A stretch of 64,000 nucleotides of DNA. Source: Echinarachnius parma. Taxonomy: Eukaryota > Echinodermata > Echinoidea > Clypeasteroida > Echinarachniidae. The notes under the pieces were generated by a model. That model had not been told where the DNA came from. It worked only from the letters and a program-made list of their open reading frames with translations, and searched no databases. The DNA is taken from the NCBI GenBank assembly GCA_037951105.1, contig JBAMJV010003044.1, forward strand, positions 1-64,000, in the 5' to 3' direction. This document shows positions 47,702-60,849 of this stretch, in pieces; the first letter of the stretch is position 1; every line of letters begins with the position of its first letter. The translations under genes and the position numbers were made by a program.

Positions 47702-47985
47702 GGGGGGTGTTGCAATAAAGATTTGCGATTAAACGCAACTCAACAAAATAAAAATCAATTTGTTGCAATTGATTTGATCACAGATCCGTTCTAGATAAGT
47801 TGCGTTTGATTTCATGCGCAAGATTGCCTTTGATCTTCAAATTGATTCATCAGCTAGCGCAAAGTTGCATTGGAAATCAAGCGCAACTTCTATTTATGCT
47901 TAGACTGTTGTGTTCATACACAAAATTGCGTTTAATCCCAACGTTGCAATTGATCGCAACTTAAGAGTTTTATGCAACACTCCCA
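47702..47985. mobile_element. GGGGGTGTTGCA inverted-repeat element
   Basis: Left GGGGGGTGTTGCAATAAAG, right TTTTATGCAACACTCCCAGG, with several internal GATTGCGTT/AACGCAATC-type inverted words. Abuts 47986-48297. Confidence 0.7.
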
Positions 47986-48297
47986 GGGGGTGTTTCACAA
48001 AGATCCTAAGTTGAACTTAACTCTAAGTTGGACTTAACTATTATGGAAAGCCATTTTGAGCCTTGGAATACAATATATTCAAAAGCAGCAAAGCAAGAAT
48101 GTTAGACTTTTCATAAATGTTTCTTCAAGAACATGAAATCTCCCTGATAATAGAAAATATTAATGATTTGAATCAACATTTTATGCCTTTGAAAAAGGAC
48201 TTTCACAACAATTGTTCAAAGAAACTAATGGCTTTCCATACTTTTTAAGTCCAACTTAGAGTTAAGTTCAACTTAGAATCTTTGTGAAACACCCCCA
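47986..48297. mobile_element. GGGGTGTTTCACAAAGAT inverted-repeat element, well preserved
   Basis: Left GGGGGTGTTTCACAAAGATC, right ATTCTAAGTT complement ending GTGAAACACCCCC, arms about 45 bases including TTAGAGTTAAGTTCAACTTA. Adjoins the element at 47702-47985. Confidence 0.85.
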
Positions 48298-48299
48298 GG

Positions 48300-51200
48300 A
48301 CTGTTCCCAACTATACTCAGGCTGGGATCTATGGAGAATGAATGTATACAAAAAATCAAATATTCTTGAACGAGTTTCAAAAGGTTAACAAACAAGCATA
48401 AATCAAAGCCCACATCAAAGTAAAAAGTCTGATACAAACATTGAAAATGTTCATACTTTCAAGGTTTTACCAAATTTATAGTCAATGAGTGCAAGATATA
48501 CTGATGCAAACAAACAAACAAAATATTACTAGTTTCTTCACTTCTAAAAAGATTTTTTATTAGATCAGTATTAAAGATACAACAGAAAATATTATTATTT
48601 TTTGTTGCGAATGCAGAAACTCCTTCTTTTTAAAAAGTATTATTATCTTCCCGATGATTGCTCTCAGCGCAAATAAAATAAACATTAACCATAGCGTAAG
48701 CACTGCACAATATATTTTTGCTCAAAATCATTCATACCTACCTACAAAATATTTCCTAAAGTTCATATTGTTGAATCATTTACAGTTTCTTGAGTGAAAG
48801 GAGAGGTTTGCAGATTCTACCCCTTTTTTTTTACGTTGCGGTCTAACACAAACTTATTTCTTCTTTTTTTTTACAATTTCAAAACAAACTGAGAGGAAAG
48901 GACTAATAACCTACTAGTTAAAATATTTGAGTCATCATCGACTTGCATAAAACTGGCAAAACTAACCATGTGAATGTCTACGGTAAAACTGAAAGGTTCG
49001 AAAACAATACATCAACTTGTGCTCGGATAAGACGGTCATCGTTCCTCCAATATAACATCAATCTTGGTCATGTTGTACTTGATAACAAAGCCACAATCAT
49101 ATGCCTGCATAATGACTTTATTTTTTGTATGACATCGAAATACACGCTACAGTTTATAATCATTTCTTCTCCCTTTCTGTCCGTCAGCTTCAATGTTGAT
49201 TTTATATGGCACACACTTTATCACCTTGGATACAATACAATGTATATAATACAATTCTTTGCCTTATTAGTAATAAAGTAAATATAATCTACAATATATG
49301 CACTCATAAATTGTACACCAATATACACCCTTTTCTTGGCATGTAAGAACGTTTTATGTACACTTGTATAGATATTTTGCCGTTTTTAAATTCTTATTTT
49401 ACAAATACACACCATAGATCAGTGTCTGAAACGTAATATTTACATTTTGTACATATTCGTTACTACTACAATTGTAATTTACAAAGCTTTCTTCTGTACC
49501 TTGAAGGCAAACAATGTCATATGCACCATAACAATAAAACAAACAAACAAACAAACCAACAGAAATACACACAGACAGACAGACAGACAGACATGCATAC
49601 AATAAAGCACACAAACACATACACGCACACAAACAAATGCAGCTATGCATGCTCCAGTCAAAAATATATAAATAACAAAATGAAGGTGATGTATTCACAA
49701 TTTTGAACAGAACTAAAAATGACAATGACAATAGATTACATTATCGCAAAAAATATAGCCAAGAATTTCATAACAAATAAAAAATTGAATAAAAATTAAT
49801 AACGTGCCAGAATAATTATAATAATGAAAGCAATGCTAAAAAGTTTTAAAAAGACAAAACAATGATAAACAAACAGAATGTTAACAACAAAAACTAATCT
49901 GATCACATATATGTGTCATTTTGCTAGGAATAATATTTGCATGTACTATACAACTTCTCAGGCCGCCAAGAAATTAGCAAATTCTTGCATATTGTATAAC
50001 TAACTTCATTAACCCCATAATAATACATTAGTAACTATTTGGTCAATATATTGTATATATAGGCCAATAGAGCTATGAGGATCACATCTCTATTGCACAA
50101 TAATCGTAAGCTGCACAGAACCGACGGATGGAAATAAATACATGCATGTAAATTCATTAACAAAGGTGAACATTTTGTTTTCTAGCAAGTGGAGACTTGA
50201 TATAAAAGAAAAATGATTGTGATTACAAATTCAAGATGTGAAATAAAGATGATTGATTTTAATAGCAAGCGGAAATGATTGTATGGGCATTCAATAGATA
50301 CCTTCAAGTAACTGCAAACACAAATAAATGATTGCTAAACTAGCAATTATGAGCAAGTGAAGGCTTAAAAAGGAGAGAAAATGATTGTTTGTGGTAAAAT
50401 AATAAAGAACTCATGATATGAAATAAGAATTCAAGATGCGAAACACAAAAGAATCGATAAAATCACATTTAAAAAAAACAGCAACAAAATTAAGGTAAGG
50501 GCAAACGTTTCACACAGTATAAATAGCAACCAATATAATATGTAGCACACTACAAAACTGATAATGGCGTATCGCTGGACGAAAATGGCAAGTGAAAATA
50601 AAGTGATCACTTTGTCCACAAACTATTTCAACTTTTAACACTTAATCGCTAATGCTCAGTGTTAACCCTAAACCACATGTCCAACTCAAAAGGAGGAATA
50701 ACAAAAATTTTACATCTGCCTAAATTAATAAAAACAGAACACAAAGCTAAAATATGGCAAGGTGCATCATCTATGGCACGTCAATAAAGTATATATAACC
50801 ATGCCTCAGGAACGAAAGAAGAAAAAAAAACACCACAAACAGAAACATACACAAACACACACACACACACAATCACAAGCCCATAAAACAGAAATAATTT
50901 AAAATAACTTACTAAAACGGTACTTTCTTGTCCAGTACCAGTACCAGATCAACATACACAGTACGTACAGTAATAATAAAGATGATGCACTTTTTAGATA
51001 CATACATTATAGTAACTGTCAACTAGTATCACCCGTATTTTCAAACAGGAACACAGCAAAAATAACTCTCTGAATGGAATACGTCTATCCATAAACATAT
51101 TTACAAGTACATTTATGCATAGAATATGTCGAGTAATCATATTTTGTAGTCTTGTCCTCAAGTTGATACTTTAATGGACAAAGTAGAGCGTTACTGCACA

Positions 51201-52580
51201 AAATCCTAAAATGTTCACAATAAATAAATATAATGCACATTTCTAGGCATGGTACAAACATGAACAGAGTTTTAAATAAAAACGAAAGTACTTCTCTTTA
51301 CTTCGGTTCAACTAGTGGATACTAGTACTTGAATAGTATGAAATCATTACCCACTAAAAAGTGACCTATGAAATCAATGCCATTTAGATTGTCAACATTG
51401 CCAACTAAATTACTGTGAAATACATGTACATAAAATAACCATGGCTGATGGCAAATGAAGTATTAATAGACTTGGTATATGTACTTAAAATAGTAATGAA
51501 ATCAATGCCCTGTTGATTGTCAGCACACACACAAATACTAGTACCGGTAAATAATTTTACTTGCAACGTGTACTGCATATAAAATAACCAATGATGATAG
51601 TCAATAAAGATGAGGTACTAGTACTAATACTAACATGAAATCAATGCAAACTAAATGAATACAATGAAATCAATGCCATTTTAATTGTCTACATTCACAC
51701 ATTTTTTACTGCACTATCATCATCATTTTGTATCATCACACAACTTCCTGTTAACAGTACTGCACTATGTGTACAGTAATCCATACAAAAAGTAACCTAA
51801 AGTTCGCACTATTCAGCTGCACTCAATAATGGGGTGAACATCATTTGTTTTGTTCTACAAATGTATTTGTTTTTCTGTATCTGGACGTAAAAAGCCGAAA
51901 AATATATGTACTATTCAACGCAGAATTTCTTATCCGGCTAAATTCAAGAAACTTAATAAATGTATCAGTCACGTATATATAGTTGATATTTAAACCTGCA
52001 ACAAACACATACACTCACACACATATACACATACACACATACACACATACAAACATTAACACATATCCTTACCTAATCTCCTTGCCTTTCCGATTTCATA
52101 ATATATTTTTCTTTTAATCTTTTTTTTTTGTGGAAGTGTTCTTTTTTATACATTGCACATAATGTACAACTACTGCATGGAACACAAAATATACACTTAT
52201 AGACTTGTCCAATGTTCTATTTGCAACTAAATTAAAGTGTAATGAATTGAATCTAAATAACCTCATTGGATACAGAAATATGACAATAACCAACTTCTAA
52301 ACTTTAAAAAAAATAAAGGTAAAATATTATAGGAATATTTTATATAATTAAATCAAATAAACATTTTTTTATAGGTGATAATAAAATAAAAAGTTCCAAC
52401 AATAATGATGATAATAATAATATTGATAATAATTATTAAAAAAGCAACACAGGCTGTATGCATAACAAAATATAACTGCTTATACTAGGTTTTTGCTTTG
52501 AGATGACCTCCATGGTTACATATCACCATGACAACCACAATCATGGAAAGGTGATGATGAGTTTAAGTTCATCCCAGAGT
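48300..52580. other. Gene-poor AT-rich spacer
   Basis: No gene seen. Short CA/ACAG repeats (49560-49640, 50850-50875, 52000-52060) and ATTATT/AATAAT runs. It may include a long 3'UTR of the SLC4A11-like gene. Confidence 0.55.
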
Positions 52581-52587
52581 AAAAGAC

Positions 52588-52780
52588 TTGAGTAAAGTCA
52601 AACCCACACAGAGCCAACTTGACCCGATCCGACTACTCTTTCAGTGGGAAGCCAGTTTGAAGTCAGTCGGAGCAGATTGAACATTTTGAATTGGCATCAA
52701 CTAATCGGGCCCGACTAAAAACTAGTCTGACTAAAAACCAGTTGGACCGGGTTGAGTCAGCTCTGTGTACGTTGGGCTTA
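52588..52780. mobile_element. Inverted-repeat element (ACACAGAGCCAACTTGACCC)
   Basis: Left CACACAGAGCCAACTTGACC, right GGGTTGAGTCAGCTCTGTGT, with GACTAAAAACTAGTCTGAC-type inner repeats. Confidence 0.75.
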
Positions 52781-53181
52781 TAAGCAAACGTTTTGTTTTC
52801 ATGCATAGGAACAAACGAACGACACTACAAAGCATCTAAACTACTATCAGGTGTTGCACAGTTGACTTCTTGGCTCGTACGGAGCACATCGTAGGAAGAA
52901 CCCAATCTCCCGCATTGTTTTTGCACGGTCACGGAACATTTAATAATTTTGTATGGTGGTCTCTAGATGTAGAATATTATATACACATGTAAACGGATTG
53001 AATATGCATAGTTATATATGTGGTTTTAAAATACATCTTCTTGATGTAAGCATAAATAAGTATGCAAAGATGTATGTTTTTTAATTCCTTGACGTTGATT
53101 GTAAAAAAATGTGCACTCACTATACGTTAACCCATTCAGGGCTGGTCCCCAAAATACTTGAGCTAGGGTCTATGTAGAATA

Positions 53182-53371
53182 CTGTAAACGTTATTTTCGC
53201 GAGATTAATATTTCGCTCTGAGCGAAACAAAAACACATTCGCGGCCTTTTAATTTCGCGGCCAAGAAAGTGTTCACACACATTGCAAATCGCGCATTTAT
53301 ATTCGCGGGTTTTAATATTTGCGGACGCCGACTTCAGCGCAAAATCCGCGAACATTACCACGTTTACAGTA
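53182..53371. mobile_element. TACTGTAAACG inverted-repeat element, nested
   Basis: Left TACTGTAAACGTTATTTTCG, right ACCACGTTTACAGTA, interior rich in TTCGCGG/CCGCGAA. It lies between TTAACCCATTCAGG (53128) and CCTGAATGGGTTTTAA (53396), which look like the ends of an older element. Confidence 0.75.
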
Positions 53372-54326
53372 CATGTTATAATAAGATCAATCAGTCCTGA
53401 ATGGGTTTTAATATTACATCAACCCTTCTGTATATCGTAAAGCTTAAATACAGTATGCATATATAATACGCATATTGTATATAGATATAGAATCGCTTTG
53501 TCTTACTTTAAATGAGCACATTCAAGTTCCAACTCTATTAGAATGACATCACAAGTTTGATGGCCTATAGTTATGATAGGGCTACGCTTGCCTTTCATCG
53601 ATAATATTTGCTTGTAGAGTATACATGCAGATAGAAACCTATTATGATTTTCTAGATCTTGCGATTAATTACAATGACATGTACATGTATGTCTCTTTCA
53701 TATCAGTATTCTTGCTTGTGGAATACGTAAGCATAAATATGAAGTTACAAAGAAACTGAATTATACTAGGATATAATGCACCACACTCTTTACCCCCTCT
53801 TTACCTTAGGTAAATGCTTACACAATAATTCTATGATCTATAATGATGGTTTGGTACTATAAGGGTCTAATACGAGTGGAAATGATAAGACTTGAGAAAA
53901 GTGGTGATACAGGTACTTCATGGACCATGGAATTCAACCTCCAATCTGGTCCCAGATGTAATGGGTTATCCTTGGACTAGACCTGGTCTAGGTACTAGTG
54001 ATTGCGACAACAAGACCTGGTATAGGAACTAGTGACTGTGACAACAGCCGTGATGGCGAGACTTGTGGATAATGGAGCTACTACATGGACTAAGAAACTA
54101 GTCCTCAAACTGGTCTTAGACCTGGATCGTATTCCCTTGTCTTGGCTGTTCTCGCCGTAGATCTGTTCCTGATGTGATGACTTTGGTCCAACACTTTGAG
54201 TAATGCTGGATAAAGTGAGACTTGAAGGAGTGTACATCCTGGATCAGGGTGTTCTACTCCGTCATCTGGTGCTAGACCTAGATTTTGTCACCTATCTGAT
54301 CTAAGACCTGGAATCTGGTCTTGTTC

Positions 54327-57300
54327 CTAGTGGCTGCGGTCCAGAGCATCCAGGAACTTGTTGGGGATGAGGAAGGGTACTAGCTTGTGCCTGCAGAAGA
54401 AAAATGTTGGAAAAAGAATAATGAATATCCTCGCAAATTTAGCATTTCTCTCATTTTCATCCATGATTACAAATGGAGAGGTTAACCCGTTGCTTGCGGG
54501 AACCGGGTGGGCTATGTACAAAGTCTATGGGGATTTCAGAATCTCGTATTGAACGGGATGAGAAAATGTGTCAAATATGTAGTGGACTCTTCTTTGTTTT
54601 GTTTTTTTACATATAATGACAAAATATTTGAGGTCTTAAATTACAAACATTTATTGTCCAGATTGTTATAACTAGGCTATCACAAATAATCCATTACTTT
54701 ACTTATTCCACTGGTCTCGAAGACTATTTTAAAAGTTCACTTTACTTTACAAAAATTGTGGAGCACTTTAATAATTTGAAATGTAAACATATATTTATAA
54801 GTAATGTCTGGTAAAAATACAAGGCTCAGTAAAATGAAGATAATCTGGATGCAGGGCTATATGGAGAAGCCATCATGTGATACTGTCAAACCTCTGTGTG
54901 TAGTGAACGACCAAGGGAACAAAGAAAAGTGGCCACTGTACAGGTAACTTCTATAGACAGGTTCCTCAAAACTGTTTTCCTTGGCAGGGGATAATTTTTG
55001 ATTGCCCGATAGGCAGTTTGACGGCTATAGACAGGAAGCAACTAAGGAAGGTTTAACTGTATTCAAATAATATCAGAAGAACAATTCAGTTTGACTGACC
55101 TGATAGGTAAAAACATGAGGATGAGAAGTGGGAAGACCATCTTGAGGTAGGGCCAGGGGGAGAAGCCGAACCCGCACAGCAATCCTAGCTGCACCAGCTG
55201 CACCCCGGTGAACATGTGCATCTTGCGCTGGGGCACCCGCCGCACGTAATGGTTGGGTGGGTAGGCCGACTGTAGGATAAGATACAGAAAGATGCAAGAT
55301 TTAATACATAAACCAACACCATAATCATAGGTACAAAAACCATCTACATCAACACCATCATCTCACTTTATGGTTGGGAGGGTAGGACGTCGGAGGGAAA
55401 GATGCAATATGTTTCATACGGTGTGGCAAGATTGGTAGAGCGCATGCCTTCCAATCACGAGGACTTGAGTTTGAATCCAGAGTATGCCCATTGCGTTTTT
55501 CCTTCAGCAAGAATATTCATCCACATTTGCTGCTCTCAAGCCAGGTGTATGAATGGGTACCCGGAAGGATGGAACGTAGTTCCTTAGCATTGTGTGCACC
55601 TACAAGGTTGCCTGGCTGGAATACTCCCCAGGGAGTAGAAAACGTGCACTTTGTGTGCTGGATTGAGTGCAGTATGCATCCATTAACCGGGGTAATAGTA
55701 TTATTGTAAAGCGCTTAGAGATGATATCATATTAGGTGCTATATAAATCAAAGATATTATTATTGTGTAAATTAGCATGATCATCGTTATCAACATTATC
55801 ACCACGACTTTCACAATAATCTACATCATTACATTTCCTATCATATTCATCGCCGTCATTGTCATCGTTAGCGGAACCGCCAACAAAGGATTAACATAAG
55901 GCAATCGGTAGACCATAAAAGTCATTTTTGTGATTGCTTCTTTAAAGATAGTCAAGCAAGGAGATTCTACACCGCGGATTGCCATTTTGAACTAGGACCC
56001 ATGCGCAAGGCATTTGCAAGATGGCGGCCGAACCACATTTAATATTATATTGTTATTAAAATTAAATTATTTTACCTGCTCAGTGATGAGGAGCATGATG
56101 CGTTCGAACAGCTGGTTTCCATCCAGGGCCGTGTAGGCGATGTAGAGGAAGAGTCCGTATAGCACTGCCTTGGGTATGTACTGCAGTGGCACGGGCAGCA
56201 TGAGGATGGACAGGCCGATCAAGATGTGAGATAGCAGCACTGTCAGTCGCGTCTCTCGCACTCTCACGATTCTAAACAAAATATATATATATATATATAT
56301 ATATTACTGCTATGCAATTTATGTTGGAATTGAAACCATCTCCCTGTACAAACATAGCACAACGAGGGAATGTAAAGGAAGAGATTGTATAGTGCTGCCT
56401 TGGGATTTGTAGTACAGTGGCATTGGCAGCATTAGCATCTAGACACGACTGATTCTACTAAAAACCAAAAGATAATAAACGCTGTGAAAGATATGTTTAT
56501 GTAATGGTAGAGACTTGTCTAGAAACGCAACTTTTGTTCAAAGTACAGTGGTCTTCATGGAAAGTTCATTGACTGTTTACTGATATCCCCCACATTACTA
56601 GAAGTTCAAGGCCTTCATGAGATGCACCTGTGGAATAAAATGTACCTCAAATTTGTATAGCATTATTGAATATATAACGGCCCTACGGACAGATATATAT
56701 ATATATTTTCTAATCATCAAAGAGATTTCATGAATTTTATGTAAAGATTATGAATCTCTTTGATAATTAGAAAAAATATATATGATTTGAATCAACATTT
56801 TATGCATTTCAACATAACTTTTATAAAAACTGTTTCAAGACGCTAATGGCTTTCCATAATATTTAAGACCATCTTAGTGCTATGATCAACTTAGGATCTT
56901 TGTGAAACACCCCCCAGAGCAATAGGTACAAAAGGAAGCCACGTCAGAAGAGTCCCACGCACTATCAAACTTTTTTTTTAGGAGAAATAATGTCATCTAT
57001 GACCCACCACCACAAATCAACCTTCAGGTTAGCAAATGAAAGTTTGTTAATGGTACTCTTTTAAAATACAGATTGTAAGTTTCTAATCTCGATATAGATT
57101 GTGTTATATGGTTTAGGCACACCATATTGATTAGTAATCAGAATTCTAGAACTCCATAAAAACTTTTAAAAGTCTCATCTATATACTATATAGATCATGT
57201 AATATGGTCTAGACAAACCATATAGATTAGTAATCAGAAATTTAAATCAACAGCTATAAAAGCTATACAATTTCAGAATTAATTGAAGAGAAAATGGTCC

Positions 57301-60300
57301 CAAATGAATCTATTCAAGATTGCAGTAAAGTGAAGTCACTTGCACACTAAACTGTGCATCACACAAGAAATGTGACAAGAAATTGACAGAGACTAAAATT
57401 AAGGACTTGGCACCCACCTCCAATTTGATCCTGCCAAATTTGAACGTCTGATAAATGATTTTCTAGAAGTTATGCTTCGTTGTTTTATGATAATTGTATT
57501 TTATGGTATTTTATTCAACAAAATGTCACATTCACAGCTACAAGCTGAATTGCAGTGTCATTTGCAAAAATTTTTACAAACATCAAAATAACATTAATGA
57601 ACTCACGAGGTATAAAGAAATGTTAATATATATACAATTAGAGAAATAAATCGTAATATACATGAATAGTATCACGAATTAGACATGAGTACTAATGAAA
57701 CACAGTAAATTATATTATTGTTTTATATATCAATTCATAAATTAAGTGATTACAAAAGTCAATAGCAGAGCTGCCAAGTTCCATTTGAGCGTTTCAGTAT
57801 TCTCACTCTCGAAAATCAGTATTTTGCCAAGGAAATCAGTATTTGTTCGCGCGACAAAGATATGTTGAGAAACTTTATATTTTCTTTTATTTTTATTAGT
57901 GTATAACATACAGAATGAATGAGCACGCCACTAAATATGCATTGGTGCAGAGCTGCCAACCTCTAAAGAAAAACAAATCACACTTGCTATCCTAAAAAAA
58001 AAATCATATTTGTTGCTATTTTCGAACAGTTTTTTTTTCTTCTTTTTTTTCTGTATTTATTTTTTATAATTCGTACTTCCGTATTTACATCAAAAAAACG
58101 TACTAAATACGTAAAATCTGTACTACTTGGCAGCTCTGCAATAGGCATCATGTATCAATTTATATTTCCTAATGCAAATTTGATATTTTAAGATGAAATT
58201 AAAATCATTATGATTGATATAACAATTACTGGGCTAATTAGAAATTTACGAAAATTACATAAACTAGCTGCAATGCATGGAAGTAAGTAAGAATTGTCAA
58301 GGTTAGATACTACATGAAATATGAATCATCACAGTGTCATGTGCAGCGATATTTACAAACATCAAAATAACTGGAACGACTCACGAGGTATAAGGAAATC
58401 TGAATATATATAATAATTAGAGAAAGACATAATAATCACAAATGAATAGCATAATGAATTAGCCGTGAATACTAACCAACGATGGTAATATAATAAATTT
58501 AATTTGAAAATATCATTCTTTATCATTAATATCATTTATATTAAATAGAAAAATATGATAATTTTAAAGCATATATATCAAGTATATGTTCACATCACCC
58601 CTGCTATAATTATCATGTAAAGTAGAAATATAGAGATATATCATTAATTTAGCTGTCTAAATGAAAATTACTTTAATAGTAAATATATTACTCATTGCGG
58701 ATATAGTATCGAAAATAATATCGCTAGTGATATTCGTTTGTCTCGCAATGTATGGTCACCTAGGCAACTAATCCGTCATTCTGTAGTACGCAACATTTAA
58801 TACAAAACATTATTTTCACATTGCTCCATATATCATCTCAATCTCCTTCCTTTATGAGTGAATTGTAATTCCATCTTAATCAGAATATTGCATTTCTGGT
58901 CATATTCTATTGCCTTTTAATTAATACACAACACATTACAAGGCCAGGCAAAAATTACTAAAAATTGGGTTTATCCAGGAATAATGAATTAATTTCTCAT
59001 TAATCCTCACTAAAAAAATGAATCATCTTTGTTAGTTTTCCTATAGATGCACTCACTTAAAGGGATCTAGTAACTTTGTTGACATGTGCAAAAAAGTGAT
59101 GAATGGTTGATGCAATGTATATTATTGTTATCTCATATGTCCACAGGGTATTGTGTGAAAATTTCAAGTCAAATGGACATTGTATGGCCAAGTAATGAGC
59201 GAAAATGCAAAGTGATATTCAATAACTCACTGCACTCACTTTGTACACAGAAGAAAAACTCGCCCGGAGTTTTTCTTATCTGAATACTTTGATTGTACAT
59301 ATCTTTGTAACGAAAGGGAAATTTGAAAAACCGAAACCTGTCCCATGATTTTATTGTTAATACGAATACAACAAGGTATGAGGGAACCGCTAGAATGAAA
59401 AAATTATTTTGAGGATTTGGACAATGTTACTAAGTCCCTTTAAGGCCCAGTCCCATATTGACGATTTTCACGGCGACTCGCAACGACTCGCAATGATTTA
59501 CTAGAACGAATCGACTCGATTTAGCCACGGTTTTGGGCATGGGCGTAGCGACTTACGTAATACCTATTCATCAGGGGGGATGAATGAATAGATCATCCCC
59601 CCAGTTGAATGGGTATCAATGACAGATCTACGCCCATGGTTTTGGGGAAGAACCGATACGATGTAATTACGATGCGACACGACCTAAGCGACTTTCACGA
59701 CTGCAAATCGTTGCGATTCGCCGTGAAAATCGTCAGTATGGGACTGGGCCTTAACATATAAACAGACAAGCGAGTTTGTTACATTTGGTACAAATCAACT
59801 TACATGTTGTAGACATGTCCCTGATCAACTCTTTCCTCTACATCGGCCAACGCTCTCACATGGAGCGGTGAGTGGGGCAGCGCGGCGTGCACCCATGGTA
59901 GACCAAACAGCGATACAAACGTGTTCATCACGGCCACCACGAACAGGTCGAGATGGTACGCCGACCCTTTCTTCAGCCTTTAAAGTTTAGAAACATAAAA
60001 AATGAATGGGTATTTAAATAAATCAATCAATATATTTTGTCATCAATTGACCAATCACTCAAATATATACAGTCAAACCTGTGTATAGTGACCACCGAAG
60101 AAAAGTTGCCACTGTAGACAGGTGACCTCTATAGACAGGTTCATTCCATTGGTTTTATCTGCAGGGGATCATGTTTAGTGGCCACTATAGGCAGGTTGAC
60201 TGCCCTCTATAGACAGGTGGCCACTAAGACAGGTTTGACTGTACATTTTAGATAAATTCATACAAGAGTACATGGAAGAATTGTAGCACTATGATATATT

Positions 60301-60731
60301 GTGAATAGCGCTATATAAGTAACCTGCATTAATATTATTATTATTATTAGAATTGAATTTGTATCATAGAGAGTATTCATTGATGACAATTCTGGTTATT
60401 GTAAGTTAGCAATTTGCTGAGCTTTGGTTGTTACCAATGACACTGCAATATTGCATTACAAATTTAGGGGTGGAAAATATTCTCATACCCAAGTGCTTGT
60501 ACAGTATGCATGACAATGACACATATTTAACTTCCAGAGGGAGTAAGTTACGTATGCAGACTTACTTGTTAGCAGGGTTGTTGACGAGGGCGCTGCTAAT
60601 GTTCTGGTCCATGAAGAACAGGAGGGAGAGACAGAATCCCAGCCCCATGGAACCAAACACCATCCCTACGCTGACGTTCTCAAACTTGGTCAACGTCAGA
60701 CCGTAGCTCTCCTGGTAGGCAAACTGGTCAG
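54327..60731 (-). CDS. SLC4A11: SLC4A11-like transporter, C-terminal 255 residues (partial, five exons)
   Basis: Exons in transcript order: 60731-60566, 59977-59804, 56271-56076, 55269-55100 and 54390-54327, phases consistent, TAG stop at 54327-54329. Hydrophobic membrane segments are [37 protein letters not shown], the pair around [15 protein letters not shown] and [15 protein letters not shown], and [12 protein letters not shown]. Motifs [39 protein letters not shown] and RRVPQRK match human SLC4A11 more closely than bicarbonate-carrying SLC4 members. The family moves H+/OH-, ammonia or water across the plasma membrane in vertebrates; substrate here is unknown. The tail ends [20 protein letters not shown], slightly shorter than in human. 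The 5' two thirds lie past 60731 and mostly beyond the window. The gene is convergent with ZNF367. Confidence 0.9.
54881..55061. mobile_element. TA-flanked CTGTCAAACCT element
   Basis: Left TACTGTCAAACCTCTGTGTG, right GGAAGGTTTAACTGTA; interior GTGGCCACTGTACAGG and ATAGACAGG words as in 60068-60243. Confidence 0.6.
55370..55418 (-). pseudogene. Copy of the acceptor region of the SLC4A11-like penultimate exon
   Basis: The plus-strand word TGGTTGGGTGGGTAGGCCGAC with following GAAAGATGCAAGATTT (55251-55303: exon start and intron) recurs as TGGTTGGGAGGGTAGGACG and GAAAGATGCAATATGT, with a small internal deletion that removes the acceptor. Confidence 0.7.
55413..55763 (+). mobile_element. tRNA-derived SINE
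   Basis: A box-A-like TGGCAAGATTGGTAGAGCG and a box-B-like GAGTTTGAATCC lie 28 bases apart. The 3' tail reads GTAAAGCGCTTAGAGA ... GGTGCTATATAAATCAAAG and then ATT repeats. This tail is like those of V-SINE/L2-tailed elements in fish and marine invertebrates. Body fragments (TGCTCCCCAGGGAGTGGAGA) occur at 18145-18180 and 42098-42130; a tail fragment is at 60295-60345. Confidence 0.8.
56340..56465 (-). pseudogene. Decayed copy of the SLC4A11-like exon 56271-56076
   Basis: Plus-strand pieces AGGAAGAG, GTATAG-GCTGCCTTGGG and GTGGCA-GGCAGCAT of the exon recur here in the same order, ending near a degenerate acceptor (CACGACTGATTCTAC against CACGATTCTAAAC). Frame is destroyed. Confidence 0.75.
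56690..56925. mobile_element. Hairpin plus fragment of the GTGTTTCACAAAG element
   Basis: 56698-56785 forms a long stem (TTTTCTAATCATCAAAGAGA with its inverted partner TCTCTTTGATAATTAGAAAA). The following bases to 56925 match the right half of 47986-48297, ending TTGTGAAACACCCC. Confidence 0.65.
57548..57705 (+). repeat. Direct repeat in SLC4A11-like intron, left copy
   Basis: Words TTTACAAACATCAAAATAAC, GACTCACGAGGTATAA/GAACTCACGAGGTATAA and AATTAGAGAAA recur in order at 58335-58480, about 785 bases away. Confidence 0.75.
57762..58142. mobile_element. CAGAGCTGCCAAGTT inverted-repeat element
   Basis: Left GCAGAGCTGCCAAGTTCC, right TACTTGGCAGCTCTGC. A second GCAGAGCTGCCAACCTC at 57950 suggests one copy inserted in another. 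Confidence 0.7.
58335..58480 (+). repeat. Direct repeat in SLC4A11-like intron, right copy
   Basis: Partner of 57548-57705; similarity is moderate, with small indels. The CAGAGCTGCCAAG element lies between the two. Confidence 0.75.
59057..59443. mobile_element. TTAA-flanked element, family B (AGGGATCTAGTAACTTTGTT)
   Basis: Left TTAAAGGGATCTAGTAACTT, right GTTACTAAGTCCCTTTAA, 387 bases, no frame. Shares its right TTAA with the next element. Confidence 0.8.
59440..59754. mobile_element. TTAA-flanked palindromic element, family C (GGCCCAGTCCCATA)
   Basis: Left TTAAGGCCCAGTCCCATATT, right TATGGGACTGGGCCTTAA, followed inward by GACGATTTTCACGGCGA and its inverse. A smaller inverted unit, CATGGGCGTAG to CTACGCCCATG (about 59537-59640), appears inserted in the middle. 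Confidence 0.85.
60068..60243. mobile_element. TA-flanked CAGTCAAACCTGT element
   Basis: Left TACAGTCAAACCTGTGTATA, right AGACAGGTTTGACTGTA. TA target and CAGT ends fit Tc1/mariner-type elements. The unit arrayed at 62632-63769 is made of this family's terminal sequence. Confidence 0.75.
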
Positions 60732-60849
60732 CTGCAAGGAAAAGAAGAAATCGTTGTGTTTTTTTTGTAAATTTGGTTTGATCCAAGATAAATATGCAAA
60801 GTTAGGTCTGACTGGCAATTTGCAACCAAATGCAACTCTCATTATGCAC

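Noticed and set aside
55413..55490. A tRNA gene
   Set aside because: Promoter boxes are present but the acceptor and anticodon stems do not pair well, and the SINE tail follows; scored as a tRNA-derived SINE.
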